A stretch of DNA of 64,000 nt from Tetracladium setigerum (lineage: Eukaryota; Ascomycota; Leotiomycetes; Helotiales): positions 62,001 to 126,000 of the forward strand of contig PZJY01000006.1 of assembly GCA_031472005.1 (NCBI GenBank), read 5' to 3'. The notes under the pieces were generated by a model. That model searched no databases. It worked only from the letters and a program-made list of their open reading frames with translations, and was not told the origin of the DNA. Of the stretch, positions 12,204 through 24,181 are shown one piece after another. Numbering within the stretch: position 1 is the stretch's first letter; every line of letters begins with the position of its first letter. A program made the translations under genes and the position numbers.

Positions 12204-13705
12204 TTACCTACTACCCAGTACCTCATGTCCAAGAACGTCATCAACCATGCGACCACACGCCCCAAGATAGTTAACAGGGTCACAGAGCGACTGTAATTCC
12301 TCTTGACTGAGAACTTTAGTCACCTTTTCTTTGGTAATCAAAATCTCAAGCAAAGAAGCTTTGCTTTCAATTGCCTCTTTGCAAGCTTCATATACCACAT
12401 CATGCGCCTGTCCACGTCCGAGATGTGGTGCTAGACCCATCATAACTGCCTCTCCCATAATAAGTCCTTTTGAGGAATGAAGATTTACAAGCATTGCTTC
12501 TTCGTTTACGACTAAGCCTGACAAAACGAACTCGGCTTGGTGTAGAGCACCAACTGCCATGACAAAACTTTCTGGTATAGCAACCCATTCCAGATGCCAT
12601 GGACCTGACGCCCTCTCAAAATCAGCAACCATGCTGTCAAGAACCAACCCGGCATTCGATCTCAGGACCTTTGAAGCAGCCAGGATGACCTCACTGGAGA
12701 TAGGGTTTCGTTTCTGTGGCATGGTTGAGGAGGCACCACGATGTGGGACGAATGGTTCTGAGATCTCATTCAGCTCATTAGCTGACATGATAATTAGATC
12801 AAGAGCCATTTTCCCTAGAGATGCGCCAACAAGTGCCAGGTAATTGATAATCTCTGCGACACCATCCCGAGCAACATGCCATGTTATGGTTGGATTTTGG
12901 AGACCCAACTCCGCGGCGAGCTCTTTTCGAACTCTCAAACCATCGTCCCCATTTCCCAGTGAGGCAAGAGTTCCTGCTGCTCCACCGTATTGTACCAAAA
13001 GAACTCTTTTTTTCATCTGATGGAGTCGTTGGAGATGTCTTTGCAGCCCAGAGAGCCAGACTGCGCATTTGTACCCAAATGTTATTGGGAGAGCGTGCTG
13101 AAGGTGGGTTCTGCCAGCCATGGGTGTGTTCTTGTACTTTGTAGCGAGACTCTCCAAACAAGTGATGACGGACACTAGTTTGCGTTCAACAATTTCAAGA
13201 CCTTCTTTCATTTGCAACATACTTCCAATATCCATAATATCTTGTGTAGTTGCGCCCCAATGAATATATTTCCCATCCTCATCCCCGCACATTTCGGCAA
13301 GCTGTCTGATCAAAGGCAGAATTGGATATCCCACAATCTCCGTTTCTTCCCTGAGCCTATCATGGTTTAAGTCATGTGGTCTGACACTGGATGTAATCTT
13401 TCTGCCCATATCTCTGGGTATGACATTGCAGGTTGCTTGTGCTCGCGCCAGTGCTGTCTCCGCATCGACGCATCTATTCATATACGATCTGTCGTCGAAA
13501 ACCTACAGCAAATTGTTAGAATATTTTCTTCTCGATTTTTACATATAATTCTTACCTTTCGAATCTCTTCCGTGCCAAAGAGGGATCGAAAGATTGCAGA
13601 GTCAATCGCACTGACGGAACCTATTCTCCTGACTCCCCTGCTGGCCATAAACAGTGATGTTGACCTCCGAAGGGAAGTGCGTTGAAGTGTGTAACGTAGA
13701 GACAT
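12204..13705 (-). CDS. PcaB-type 3-carboxy-cis,cis-muconate cycloisomerase-like enzyme (fumarase/aspartase superfamily)
   Basis: Exons are 13705-13556 and 13502-12204, 482 residues, intact. The superfamily signature GASSTMPQKRNP lies around residue 300. Earlier superfamily segments HWGATTQDI and GRTHLQHALPITFG, and the C-terminal MMGLAPHLGRGQAHDVV region, place it with bacterial-type 3-carboxymuconate lactonising enzymes and adenylosuccinate lyases. Classical fungi use an unrelated beta-propeller enzyme for this step, so a PcaB-type enzyme in a fungal catabolic cluster is noteworthy. The N-terminus is Arg/Ser-rich; a second Met at about residue 20 (MASRGVRR) is an alternative start. The role in the pathway, addition-elimination on a ring-opened diacid, is inferred from family and neighbours. 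Confidence 0.88.
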
Positions 13706-14309
13706 GATTTACCAATAAATCTTCCTGGCGCTTGAACGCGTTCCTTTGATGGTGCTTCCGTCATTCGGCCCAACTTGAATATTGACAATTCGACTAATGC
13801 TGGTCATCCCTCCTGCTGGAGCGACCCCACTTCTCCACATGTTCCCCACAGAACTGGCTTGGCAAGACATGTGGAACCTGCCTTTTCAATATTCCGCTTG
13901 AATATGGGACTCTCATTGGAAGGTAGGAAATTTGATTCTTTTGAATATCATTACCTAACTACCAGGCCTGGATATGTTCGAATTAAACGTGACCAAAAGC
14001 TATGAAACGAACTCATCTATGACGTCACTCGGCTTGTTCCACTGGCAGCAGTTTTGGCAACTTCCCATACTACATGAAATGGATTGGAAACTCCCGGAAG
14101 AGGATTCATGGAAAACGAAAGCAGCCTCCCCCAAGGACTTGATGCTCAATTTTGAAAAATGTTATATTTCAAGTATAGAAATCTCAGTGGCTGAAAAAAG
14201 TTAATGGATATAGGTATAATTTCATGGCCGCTCAATGCCATTTCAAGGGAGTGTATGAACTAGTCTTAAATTCATGTCTACGAGTGCATCAACCCCTTGA
14301 TAAAACCCA
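13706..14309. promoter_or_regulatory. Promoter region of the cycloisomerase gene
   Basis: Two copies of the shared hexamer stand in the same orientation: CCCCAC at 13825-13830 and CCCCACA at 13844-13850, about 120-145 bases upstream of the start. The remaining DNA up to the thiolase stop shows nothing I can name. Confidence 0.55.
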
Positions 14310-15727
14310 CTATTCTCTAATAAACATCGAAGCAACTCCTAAGCCAGTACTGCAGTGATAATTATGTTAGATCCAGAATACAAGCGTTATAGGAAGTACA
14401 GACCTTGCACACATGCTTACTATCCCAATCTCCTTGTCTTGTTTTCGAAGTTCCGCTAATATTGTAGTCGTTTGCCTCGCTCCAGTCGCTCCGGTCGGGT
14501 GACCAATTGCAATAGCGCCACCGTTAGGGTTCACTTTCTCATATGGAAATCCCAATTTATCTATGCAATAAATCGTTTGACTCGCAAAGGCTTCATTCAG
14601 TTCGACGACGTCCACATTAGTAGTTGAAATCCCTGTCCACTTCAGGAGCTGGGTGATGGCGGCAACGGGGCTTATACCCATCTCATCTGGATTGCATCCG
14701 CTTACTTTCGTTCCTACAAATCTTCCCAGAATGTTGAGACCTCGTTCGTCGGCCCATGAACGTCGTGCAATAATGACTGCTGCCGCTCCGTCGGTTATTT
14801 GAGATCTTTTTATTCGTTAGGCGTTGAAATTACAAAAGTTATATCACAAGCGCCAGTAAAATAGTAAAACTCACGAATTCCCAGCAGTACTGAATCCTGT
14901 CTCCTCGAGAACTGGTTTCAAAGAATGAAGTTTTTCTATGCTCAGCCCATCCCTGATACCATCGTCTTCAAACACCGTAGTGCTAGTTTCCTCGCCCGTG
15001 TCTTCAGTTCTTGTCGTGATTGTGACAGGTATGATTTCTTCCTGGAATCTCCCAGCTTTTCTGGCTGCACTTGCGCGATTATGGCTTATGAGAGCGTACT
15101 CATCTTGAAGCTGCCGCCCGATGCCATATCGTTGTGCGATATTCTCAGAAGTCATGAGCATAGGCATTAGACAATCTCTCGCCTCCTTTACTGGTGAGTG
15201 CTTTAATCGTGTCGACACGTCTTGAGGGATTCCTCTAGAGCCATAATTGCGTGACATACTCTCTACTCCACCCCCCATGCCCACATCAATCTGGCCTACC
15301 ATGATTGAATGCGCTATATGCGTGATTGCTTGAAGACTGCTGGAACATTGTCGATTCACCGTATGAAATGTCGTGGTGACTGGAAATCCAGCGTCATTAA
15401 GTGCCATGCGACCGGTTTTTGCGAATCCGAGTTCCGAAAGCACATTTCCGATACATACATCTTGCACTTCAGATTGTTGAATGTTCGCGCGTCGAGCGGC
15501 CTCTTTCATGACCTTGATTGGTTCAGCGGTGAAAACACAAGATAGTTCACACAGATCTATGAATTTGTTGATTATTAACGTACAGGTCCAAGTATATCTT
15601 CCGGATATGCATTTTGAAATCCGCCTTTAAAAGCTCTGGTGAACGGACTTCGCACCGTCGAAAGAATCACTACGTCGTTTGGTGACTTTCGAAGGACACT
15701 TTGCGCGGCACTCCGAAGTGCTGCCAT
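14310..15727 (-). CDS. Thiolase (acetyl-CoA acyltransferase), probable 3-oxoadipyl-CoA thiolase
   Basis: Exons are 15727-15584, 15512-14875, 14805-14404 and 14349-14310, 407 residues, no frame lesion. The acyl-accepting cysteine is in VNRQCSSSLQAI, followed by NEAFASQ and GGAIAIGHPTGATGAR. The second catalytic cysteine lies in SMCASTGLG, rebuilt across the last intron; the residue two after the Cys is Ser, where thiolases usually have Gly. The enzyme should split a 3-oxoacyl-CoA with CoA, here most likely 3-oxoadipyl-CoA to succinyl-CoA and acetyl-CoA, because it is divergent from maleylacetate reductase and next to a 3-oxoacid CoA-transferase. The N-terminus is basic and could target mitochondria; the C-terminus (MFIRE) carries no peroxisomal PTS1. 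Confidence 0.9.
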
Positions 15728-15994
15728 CACAAGGTCTAAGAGCAAAGAAAATAATCCTTGAGAATATAATATTGAAATTTTGAGATAGTGTGTTGTTCTT
15801 GCAAATACTCTCCGTGAACTGCGAAGACTTCAAGAGCAACAGAGGTTGAGTGGGTCACGTCATGTGGGGCTGGGGAGAAACATCAGACATTATCTCAAAT
15901 TTCACGACTTCACATCTTTCTCTACGGTACTCAGTCTAACGGCGGCACCCATTTCCACAAGAATCTCAGGCATTCAAATTCCTCGAACGACATC
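15728..15994. promoter_or_regulatory. Divergent promoter between thiolase and maleylacetate reductase
   Basis: Only 267 bases separate the two start codons, so the genes probably share control elements. TGTGGGG lies at 15863-15869, directly followed by CTGGGG, near the middle of the interval. Confidence 0.6.
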
Positions 15995-17517
15995 ATGTCA
16001 CTATCAGCCTCCGCGTCAATTGATAACAATTCCTTATCTGGGCGTTACATCGCAGCACCCATCCGATTCATGATATATGGACGAGGTGATATTTCAGACA
16101 TGATTTTGCTCTTGCCAGAATAGACCACTGACTTGAGTTGCTACAGGGTCACTTCAGAAGTCATTGAACGAGACTGTTGAGAATCTTGGGGGACAAAGGC
16201 AATGTTGATCACGGGCCAAACTCTGAGTAACAAAACTACTGTCATACGGGATATCGAGAAACTGCTGGGATCTCGACATGTTCTCACTTTCGATAGAGTT
16301 GGGCAGCATGCGTAAGTGTTTATGTTAAAATTACAAGCTTTAACTTTAAGACCTTGCCTTACGAGGCAGAGCTGATTGCTGACGATCATCTAGACCAATT
16401 GGGGCCATTCAAGAAGCAACAAAGATGGCCATTGAAGCTAAAATAGATATTTTGATAGCAATTGGAGGTGGTTCACCTATTGACAGTGCTAAAGCAATGG
16501 TTTACCAAATACACGAACAAATTGGGCTCTGGGTGCCGAGTATTGCCGTTCCAACTACTCTGAGTGTTGCAGAGACTACACAAAACGCAGGGTTCACAAC
16601 AGAAGAGCAAAAGAAAATTGCAGTGAGCCATCCACAACTCGTCCCAAAAGGTATCAAATGGATTCCTTTTGTTCTTTCTTTCTTCACTTTATCTGGATTC
16701 GAAGCACGACTAATTTAATTGACTTAGCTGTGATATATGACGGGGATATCGCTCTTCGCACTCCGTCACGTTTGTGGACCAGCACAGGAGTAAGCTTGCA
16801 CCCCTCTTTGCCAAATGCCCAGATTGACGAAACATCAGATAAGAGCTCTAGATCATGCTATAGAGCTCTTGTACCATCCTCTGGCTTCGGAGGTCCCAAC
16901 GAAACGCCTTGCTCTAGAAGCGATTCGTGATCTATTCATTTATTTGCCACTGTCTCATGAGCACCCTGAGGATGCTGATACACGACAAAGGCTTTTCCTG
17001 GCTTGCTATAGTTCTCTTTTTCCATTCTTATACACGGGAGGTGTTGGATTGAGTCATAGCATTGGGCATTCTCTCGGTGCCTCATACGGTATTCCTCATG
17101 GAATCACATCGTGCATGAGCTTGGCTCCAGTTTTGGCCTACAAAGCGACGACGAACTCTGAAGAGGCGAAAGCCATAGCACGGGTGATGTTCTATATTGA
17201 CAAAGAAACTACCGGATCTGTGGTAGATGACGGGAAAATCGTCAGTGCTTCAGTGGCAGAGTTGGTTGAAGGGCTCGGTCACAAATCCACATTACGCGAA
17301 GTTGTTTCTCCAACTGCAAAGACGATGTTTATTTCTGACACCTGTAATAGTACAACGTTCCTGCTGATCACGAGGATTCAATTACTATTCACGCTCTTCA
17401 AGGCGGCCGTGATCATCCAGACTTTGAAGCAGGTACGGCCACCATAATTTCTTTGTCCACAACAAAACAATGCTAACTCCACTCCAAGTTAAGAAAATTG
17501 TTCATCGGCTATACTAG
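15995..17517 (+). CDS. Maleylacetate reductase-like iron-containing alcohol dehydrogenase (paired frame lesions)
   Basis: Exons are 15995-16085, 16147-16312, 16394-16650, 16728-16789, 16839-17300, 17351-17432 and 17489-17517, 382 residues. Maleylacetate reductase makes 3-oxoadipate from maleylacetate with NAD(P)H in hydroxyquinol and chloroaromatic breakdown. Seen are the nucleotide-binding AIGGGSPIDSAKA, VPTTLSVAETT, and the metal-binding region LSHSIGHSLGASYGIPHG. Two opposite indels lie about 60 bases apart: one base too few at 16193-16200 (before AMLITGQ) and one A too many at 16258-16262 (before LLGSRHV). They cancel in length, and outside them the frame is continuous. The penultimate intron starts GTTGTT and is less certain. 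The small first exon (MSLSASASID...) is supported by the in-phase join to SLQKSLNE. Confidence 0.85.
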
Positions 17518-17719
17518 TCATGGTTTCAATGTTTTGAAATCAGTGGGGATAGAATACAGCGCAAATAAAACACTTTGCCGCTGAAAGTTACAAAGAAGCA
17601 AGTGTGTGACGCATAATTTCCTGTCATCCTGACATGAAGTGATCTCAAGATTTATCCCCTGTGATTATTTGATGTGATTTCTAGTATTCAGGAAAAAATA
17701 ATTATTCACTAGTAGCTTT

Positions 17720-19608
17720 TTAGTTCATCAGCTTCAAGTCCATAGCAACCGTAAACGGAGCCTCAGTCTTTCTGCGGACTTCATCCACACTCACTCCGTC
17801 ACTAATCTCCACCAGAGTTAAGCCAGTATTGAAGTCAACATCAAAAACTGCCAGTTCAGTAATGATGCGAGATACACATCGCTGACCAGTAAGTGGGAAA
17901 GTACATTCTATAACATATTTATCAGTTTCGTTCTTGCGTCTTATATGTTTAGACTTACCTCGTAAAATCTTTGGATTACCCTTCTTGTCTACGTGCTCCT
18001 ATATTTTGTTAGATGTTTTGGCCTATTTTTCAGATGGAGTGAATTTACCATCGTGATGACGACTTTGGTCAGCTCAGGATTCGCAACTAGATCCATTGCT
18101 CCACCAATTCCTTTTACCTTTCCCGGAGCATGAAGTTTGCGAGATCTGTTCGGAGAGGGCACAATTTAGTCTCAATCTTTGTATTAATCTGTGGCAAGAA
18201 AAGGTAAAAGTGTGCTTACCTCCATACATCCCAACCTGCAATGCCCCAAGCAACGTTAAATCTAATCTTCCCGAACGAATCATCCCAAAACTTTCGTGGC
18301 TTCCAAATAAAGAAGCACCTTTTGAAAGAGTCACGGTCTCTTTTCCAGGATTGATGAGATCAGGATCCTCTTCGCCCGGATTAGGATAGCCACCCATTCC
18401 CAAAATCCCATTCTCAGATTGGAGAACCACCTCAACGCCCGGCGGCAGGAAAGCTGGTGCAGCGAGTGGCATGCCAATTCCCAGATTGACATACATGCCA
18501 TCTTTGAACTCCTTGGCAGCACGTTTGATGATTCGCATTCGTTTGTCATCGCCATCTGAGACTTTTATATTGCCAATTTCAGTCAGTACTCTTAAAAGCG
18601 ATTGTTCGTTCAAAAACACTCACTGGTATCTGCTACTTCCTTTGGATCCTTTGCGAATGTCAGTTTCTCAATCTTTTTTTCTTCGGTATTTTGGATGACT
18701 CTCTTGACGTAGATTCCAGGGATATGTATATCTTCTGGTGAAATTTCTCCAACTTCGACAATATGATCAGCTTCCACAATCGTCATGCGTGCATTTTTGG
18801 CCATTGCTTCGTTAAAATTATTCATCGCGCTTCTGAACTGACAGTTTCCCAGTCGGTCTGCTTTGTGAACTTTGACAAATGCATAATCGCCCATAATTGA
18901 TTCTTCTAAGACGTACGGCTTCCCCCAGAATATTCGAGTTTCCTTCTCCGCAGACCGAAGTGCTATTGTGCCGTCTTTATTATACCGCATTGGTAATTCA
19001 CCTGTTTGGACTGCAAGTGTATATCAGCAGATGACTAGGGTTTGTACAAGAATTCAAAACCAACCAATTGTTCCGTAGGCTGCAGGTGTATAGAAAGCCG
19101 GAACCCCAGCCGCTCCAGCCGCACATTTTTCAGCAATAGTTCCTTGGGGCGATAACTCGAGTGTGAGGTCTCCAGAAAGGTACATTTTCTCAAACGTTTT
19201 GTTCTCTCCGATGTATGAAGCAATCATTTTGCTGATCTGTCTTGACTCAAGTATCTGACCTTTGAAAAATTATTACATGATCAAACTGGAGTATTTTTGT
19301 TAGCTACCTAGTCCCACACCTGGCATGCCAGCATTATTGGACACAACTGTAAAATCCTTTAATTCCGGACGATCGTGAAGGGCGTTGATGAGTGAATTTG
19401 GAACACCAGAAAAACCAAAGCCGCCCACGAGGACCGTTGTACTTCCTTTCATGTCTTTAAGGGCATCGGTTGCAGAATTGCATATTTTGTTTATCCTCTG
19501 CCTCGCGAGCGACATCGAGAACTTACGTGGGCCAACCTCCCAGAGGGCTTGGGCAGCAAACCATCTCCCTGATTGTGACAGTATCCTCTTTCCTAGTTTT
19601 GATGACAT
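17720..19608 (-). CDS. Succinyl-CoA:3-oxoacid CoA-transferase, type I; probable 3-oxoadipate CoA-transferase (one-base frame lesion)
   Basis: Minus exons are 19608-19308, 19259-19065, 19010-18624, 18561-18220, 18145-18049, 17998-17959 and 17907-17720, 516 residues after correction. Subunit A- and B-like halves are fused as in eukaryotic SCOT: GGFGFSGVP early and the catalytic Glu in QSENGILGMG in the B half. A basic N-terminus (MSSKLGKRILSQSGRW) suggests mitochondria. At 18118-18128 the frame needs LPGK, but CTCCGGGA is present instead of CTCCCGGGA, the same missing C as in the ring-cleavage gene. The enzyme would move CoA from succinyl-CoA to 3-oxoadipate (or acetoacetate). Standing between maleylacetate reductase and the divergent esterase, next to a thiolase, it most likely serves 3-oxoadipate. 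Confidence 0.88.
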
Positions 19609-19821
19609 TCTGAATATGATTGTGAATATTTGTGGTTTTTGGATTTGCAGTGGATAATCCAAATCAAGGTCAATTTCGTACCAAGAATTCAGATGCGGGT
19701 GGAGAAGGTTGCTGTCCCTCATTAAAACCCCACATCGGGGAGGGGTGGGACGGTACTTACAACACACTTCAACCTCCAAGAACAAACTATTCTATTACTT
19801 TGTCAAAATTACACCATTCAA
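19609..19821. promoter_or_regulatory. Divergent promoter between CoA-transferase and carboxylesterase
   Basis: The 213-bp interval contains CCCCACA at 19728-19734, followed at once by GGGGAGGGGTGGG. The composite resembles the site upstream of the second flavin monooxygenase (51147 onward), and the GGGGAGGGG half recurs at 49093 and 53629. Confidence 0.6.
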
Positions 19822-21853
19822 ATGGCGACTCCTTTGACTGCCAGTCTTCACCACCCTATTCTGGGTGAAATTCAAGGGGTCACCTCTGAGGATGGATCTA
19901 CAATTCAGTATCGAGGAATCAAATATGCATCAATCCCTGGCAGATGGGAAGACCCAATTCTCATGAGTGAGATTTTGAGTGAGAGCGTGTTCGATGCAAC
20001 TAAACACGGACCTTGTTCTCCCCAAGGAATCGGAGGATTCGAGTTCGATCTCTCCCTTATAGGCGACATTTCCCTCACGCATGATGGTGATGTTTACTCG
20101 GAATTCGAATGTCTCAATCTCATTGTGACAGTTCCAACAACATCCCGAGCTAAGGATGTAAAGATGCCGATAATTGTTTGGTGAGGCCTGATAAGAAAAA
20201 GTAACCTCTTGCGCGGCTGATTAGTGATCCAAATAGGGTCCATGGGTAAGAATATCTTTGAAAATCCGGGAGGTGATTGCTCACATGGCAGTGGTGGGTT
20301 CTCAATTGGAAGTTCGTCTTGGCCGCAGTATGGTACGAACTGATATTGGGATGTAGAAGGATGAATTAATTTACTAAATATGACGTGAACAGATCTGCAA
20401 CGTATTGTTGCTCTTTCTGTAAAATCAGGAAATCCTGTCATAGGCGTTTCTTTCAAGTAGGTCACCTTTTATTTATATCTCCATTTGATTCAACTATCTA
20501 AAATAAATAGCTATCGTTTAGGAGTTTTTGGATTTACGGCCTCTGATTTCATTCGAGCAAAAGGAAACTATGGTCTAAAAGATCAAGCTTGTGCATTTCG
20601 ATGGGTGATTTTCTCCTCATACGGAGGAAGAGCCAAGTAAAAGCTGACCATACTAAAGATCAAGAAACATATAGAAGGCTTCGGGGGTGATCCGAATGCT
20701 ATCATGGCATTTGGGAATCAGCAGGAGCGAGTAGGGAGAACGACATCCAATTAATGATGATTTGGTAGGCTAATGAGATAAAACAGTCGCACTCTCTACA
20801 TTACTCATTTCAAATGAGCCACTCTTCTCACGTTGCATACTCATGTCTGGCGAAACAACCCTACGGAGAATTCGTAAGATGAGTTGGCAAAAATCGGTAT
20901 TCAAGAAAAATTGCCAAACTCTAGGTCTTATTGGGTTGAGCGATGAGGCCTTAAAAGAAGAGATTTTCAAGATGAGTGCTCAGAGCATGGTTGGTAGATT
21001 ACCACTATTCCAGCACTGGAGCCCTGCGGTCGACGGTGATTATCTACAACAAGAGGTGAATCTAGGAATGCTAGCCGATGAATTTAATCGAATTGGACGT
21101 CCAGACTGGTGTCGTGAACTTGTGGTTGGCGATAGTGTTCAGGATGTATGACCTCATTATTATTGAACCGTTTGTACCAACTGCTAATAGGCTAGGGGAC
21201 AATCATGAAATCTCGTCTATTGGATGACCCCAATGCAATGAAGAGATTGTATGAGGCCATGAATCAGGTTTTAGAACCAACTGAGCAGGAACAGCTTCTC
21301 AATCTATACAGCTTCTCAGCTCCGTCCTTAATCGAGGATCAGTATACCAGTCTCTTGCAGCTGATATCTGATTTACGATTTTACCTTCCTCTTCTTAAAG
21401 TTTCAGAAGGATGGTCATTTGGAAGGTCAAATAGGCTCCACCGATATCACTTCCATCAAGTAAGTATGTCTTCGCGTATCACTTTGGGTTTTCTCTTACA
21501 ATGTAAAGTGCAACTCGATCAAAGGAGAACATAGCGGCTTCGCATCTCATGAGCTTGACGTGGCATACCTCCTTCAAAACTTTACCGAGTTCTTGCCTCC
21601 CGAAAGCATCGCCCTCGGAAAGACGATGGCAAATATTTGGATTGATTTTGCCTATGGTCGCAGTTGGAAAAATAAAGAAAATGATCAGGGCGTGCTTTTG
21701 ATAGGACCTAACCACAAGATATCTGTCATCCCGGCCAATGAGTATGACACAGTGTATCGCAACAACGTTGGAAAATGGATGTCTGAAGTTGGATGGGAAC
21801 GATGTTTTCAGCTGGGCGAGATTCTCCAAGGATGTTATTCAGATGATCTTTAG
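19822..21853 (+). CDS. Type B carboxylesterase, alpha/beta-hydrolase fold (frame lesion at the nucleophile elbow)
   Basis: Exons are 19822-20180, 20237-20245, 20292-20332, 20393-20456, 20511-20604, 20665-20730, 20787-21145, 21196-21459 and 21509-21853, 533 residues after correction. Exon 2 is only nine bases; it supplies the VHG of the oxyanion-hole motif WVHGGGFSIGSSS, which otherwise cannot be read. NYRLGVFG and GNYGLKDQ follow as in family members. The nucleophile motif should read FGESAGA, but at 20711-20716 three G stand where four are needed, so the literal frame loses the Ser elbow. The late HELDVAYLLQNF matches the region with the family's catalytic His neighbourhood. It probably hydrolyses an aromatic ester or a lactone feeding the cluster; the substrate is unknown. 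The promoter is shared with the CoA-transferase. Confidence 0.85.
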
Positions 21854-22202
21854 AGCCTTCAGACAAAAAATAATTCTTCGATGACCAATATGTTTGCGAT
21901 GGTTGCTTCACATCCTGTGTATTGGAAAATTAAGATGAAGATAATATTCTGGGGATGTGCAGATACACAGAAATACAGACGTATGCAAAGTAGTGTACTC
22001 AGATATACGGTAAGTAAGCGTACGTACCTCTTGTTTCTGGCACAAGTACTGTCACCCCTTTGTGTGTGGGGGTCAAACGGGACGCTAAAATGTGGGGTCT
22101 GAGGTCCGGAAAGTTAACCGAGTTGCTTATTCACGGAGAAAGACAACTGCTTCTGAAATTGCCGGTCGAAATTACAAGGAGATTCTTTTTTATGTCGCCA
22201 AA
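21854..22202. promoter_or_regulatory. Upstream region of the type III CoA-transferase gene
   Basis: TGTGGGG lies at 22065-22071, about 130 bases before the proposed start codon. An upstream in-frame ATG at 22092 is possible but would add 37 residues ahead of a good presequence. Confidence 0.5.
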
Positions 22203-23852
22203 ATGTTCCGAAGATTGCAACTTAAAACTCTTCCAAGATATATGGGAAGTGGAACAAATTTACTGTCTTCGCGAACCCAATCCACAGCAACAGCTGACAA
22301 TGCTGCACGTCTACCACTCTCTGGAATAAAGATTGTTGACATGACCAGGGTTTTAGCCGGGGTAGAACGACTTTCCGTACTAAAAAGTTTGTTATATACT
22401 AATTTTTTAACAGCCATATTGCACGCAAATTCTGGCAGACCTAGGGTATTTTTATCTCAAAATTCACTTCGGAGGAGACTAAAAGTTTGTGGTTCGCAGT
22501 GCAGAAGTTATCAAGTGTGAACACCCAACGCGAGGGGATGATACTCGCTCCTGGGGACCACCTTATGCTCCTTACCTTGATGATCGGGAGGGACCTGGGG
22601 AGAGTGCATATTATCTCTCCGTCTCAGCTTCCCTCACTCCTCAAAGATAGACGCAGCTGACGAATGGGCAGGTCAACAGAAATAAAAAGTCACTAGGGGT
22701 CTCCTTCAAAACAAAAGAGGGCGTGGAAATTATCAAAAGACTAGTAAAAGATGCCGACATTCTGGTCGAGAATTACCTCCCGGGATCACTGGAGAAATAT
22801 GGGCTGGACTACAGAAGCCTGAGCAAGGAAAATCCAAAGCTGATATACGCCAGTATCACGGGCTATGGGCAGACTGGACCTTACAGCGATAGAGCTGGCT
22901 ACGATGTGATGGTTGAGGCGTAAGTAATTCCACGATTTCACATCACAGAGCTTTAACAGTCAGATTGATAGCGAAATGGGACTGATGCATATCACGGGAG
23001 AGCGTGATGGGCCTCCTGTCAAGGTGGGCTGTGCTGTAACAGATTTAACTACTGGACTTTACACATCTCATAGCATACTAGCAGCACTCTATGGACGCTC
23101 CATCAACAGTCGAGGACAACACATTGATGTAGCTCTAAGCGACTGCCAAGTTGCCACCCTCTCGAATATGGCAGAGTCTGTTCTCATCACCGGGCAGAAA
23201 GATACTGGAAGATGGGGAACCTCGCACCGTAGGTTTTGTCCTTACACTAAAAACTGACTAACCTTCTTTTCCTAGCATCTGTTGTGCCGTATAGATCATT
23301 TCAGACTGCAGATGGAGATATTCTCTTTGGCGGGGGCAACGACCGCTTGTTTGGAATTCTTGCAATGGGACTCGGTCATCCCGAATGGATTGTGGACAAG
23401 CGTTTCTCAAGTAACTCATCAAGAGTTGAGAATCGAAAGGTTCTTGAACCATGGATTGAACAGGTGACAAAAACACAGCCAACTAGCCAGTGGATGAAAA
23501 TATTTGACGGGACTGGTCTTCCATACGCAAAGGTTAACGATCTTTTGGAAACCGTCACACACCCGCATGGTTTGTAATCCTTGATGAAGTCCACATATCT
23601 CGAGTTCTATCAAATTGGATCAAAAGCTTATAATTGTTAGTGCTTGCCAGAGATATGATCAAAGAAGTCGACCATCCAGTTTGCGGCTCGATGAAATTGA
23701 TTAATACGCCAGTGAAGTTTTCACACGCCACGCCGGGAATTCGAACACCACCCCCGATGCTTGGAGAACACACAGATGAAATTTTGACTTCTGTACTTGG
23801 TATGAATGAGAAAGAAGTGAAAGACTTGAGGGGGAAAGGTGTAATAGGGTAG
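22203..23852 (+). CDS. Type III CoA-transferase (CaiB/BaiF family)
   Basis: Exons are 22203-22361, 22414-22445, 22500-22620, 22672-22919, 22972-23228, 23276-23569 and 23641-23852, 440 residues, frame intact. The family moves CoA between carboxylic acids through a covalent aspartyl-CoA. Landmarks are GIKIVDMTRVLAG, PYCTQILADLGAEVIK, TRGDDTRSWGPP, NRNKKSLGVSF, DADILVENYLPGSLEKYGLD and YASITGYGQTGPY. The N-terminus (MFRRLQLKTLPRYMG) looks like a mitochondrial presequence, and for that reason I prefer the Met at 22203. Nearest relatives I can think of are succinate-hydroxymethylglutarate CoA-transferase and formyl-CoA transferase. Together with the type I transferase and the decayed synthetase, the cluster has had three separate ways to make a CoA ester. 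Confidence 0.9.
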
Positions 23853-24181
23853 AAACTTGTGGTTTTTAGGCGGACAGAATAATAGGAAACCTACACCCAC
23901 CGATGAATGTCACATTTTTCTAAACTCACATGAAAAATACCTAAAAGCGGAAATGAATAGTGTGTTTTGGATATGATAATTCTACTAGCTTTTGTCAGGT
24001 TAAAGGACTTTATTTTTAATTGTCATCGTAGAGTCTCAATAAATTATTGATATAATTAATTTGCATTGTAAAATGTTTCATCTCCATTAACCGAATTTGA
24101 TATAAGTGCTGATAGTGAGAGGAAAGAAACTCCTTCGAATTTTCCAGTAGTATTCAGGATGGAAGCTACATAACGTGGGAC
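23853..24181. other. AT-rich gap between converging genes
   Basis: The 330-bp interval separates the stop codons of two convergent genes. It is AT-rich, with AATAAATTATTG around 24037-24049 that could serve polyadenylation. No gene is seen. Confidence 0.4.

Noticed and set aside
12559..13178. Overlapping plus-strand open frames
   Set aside because: They lie antisense to the intact cycloisomerase exon and lack motifs.
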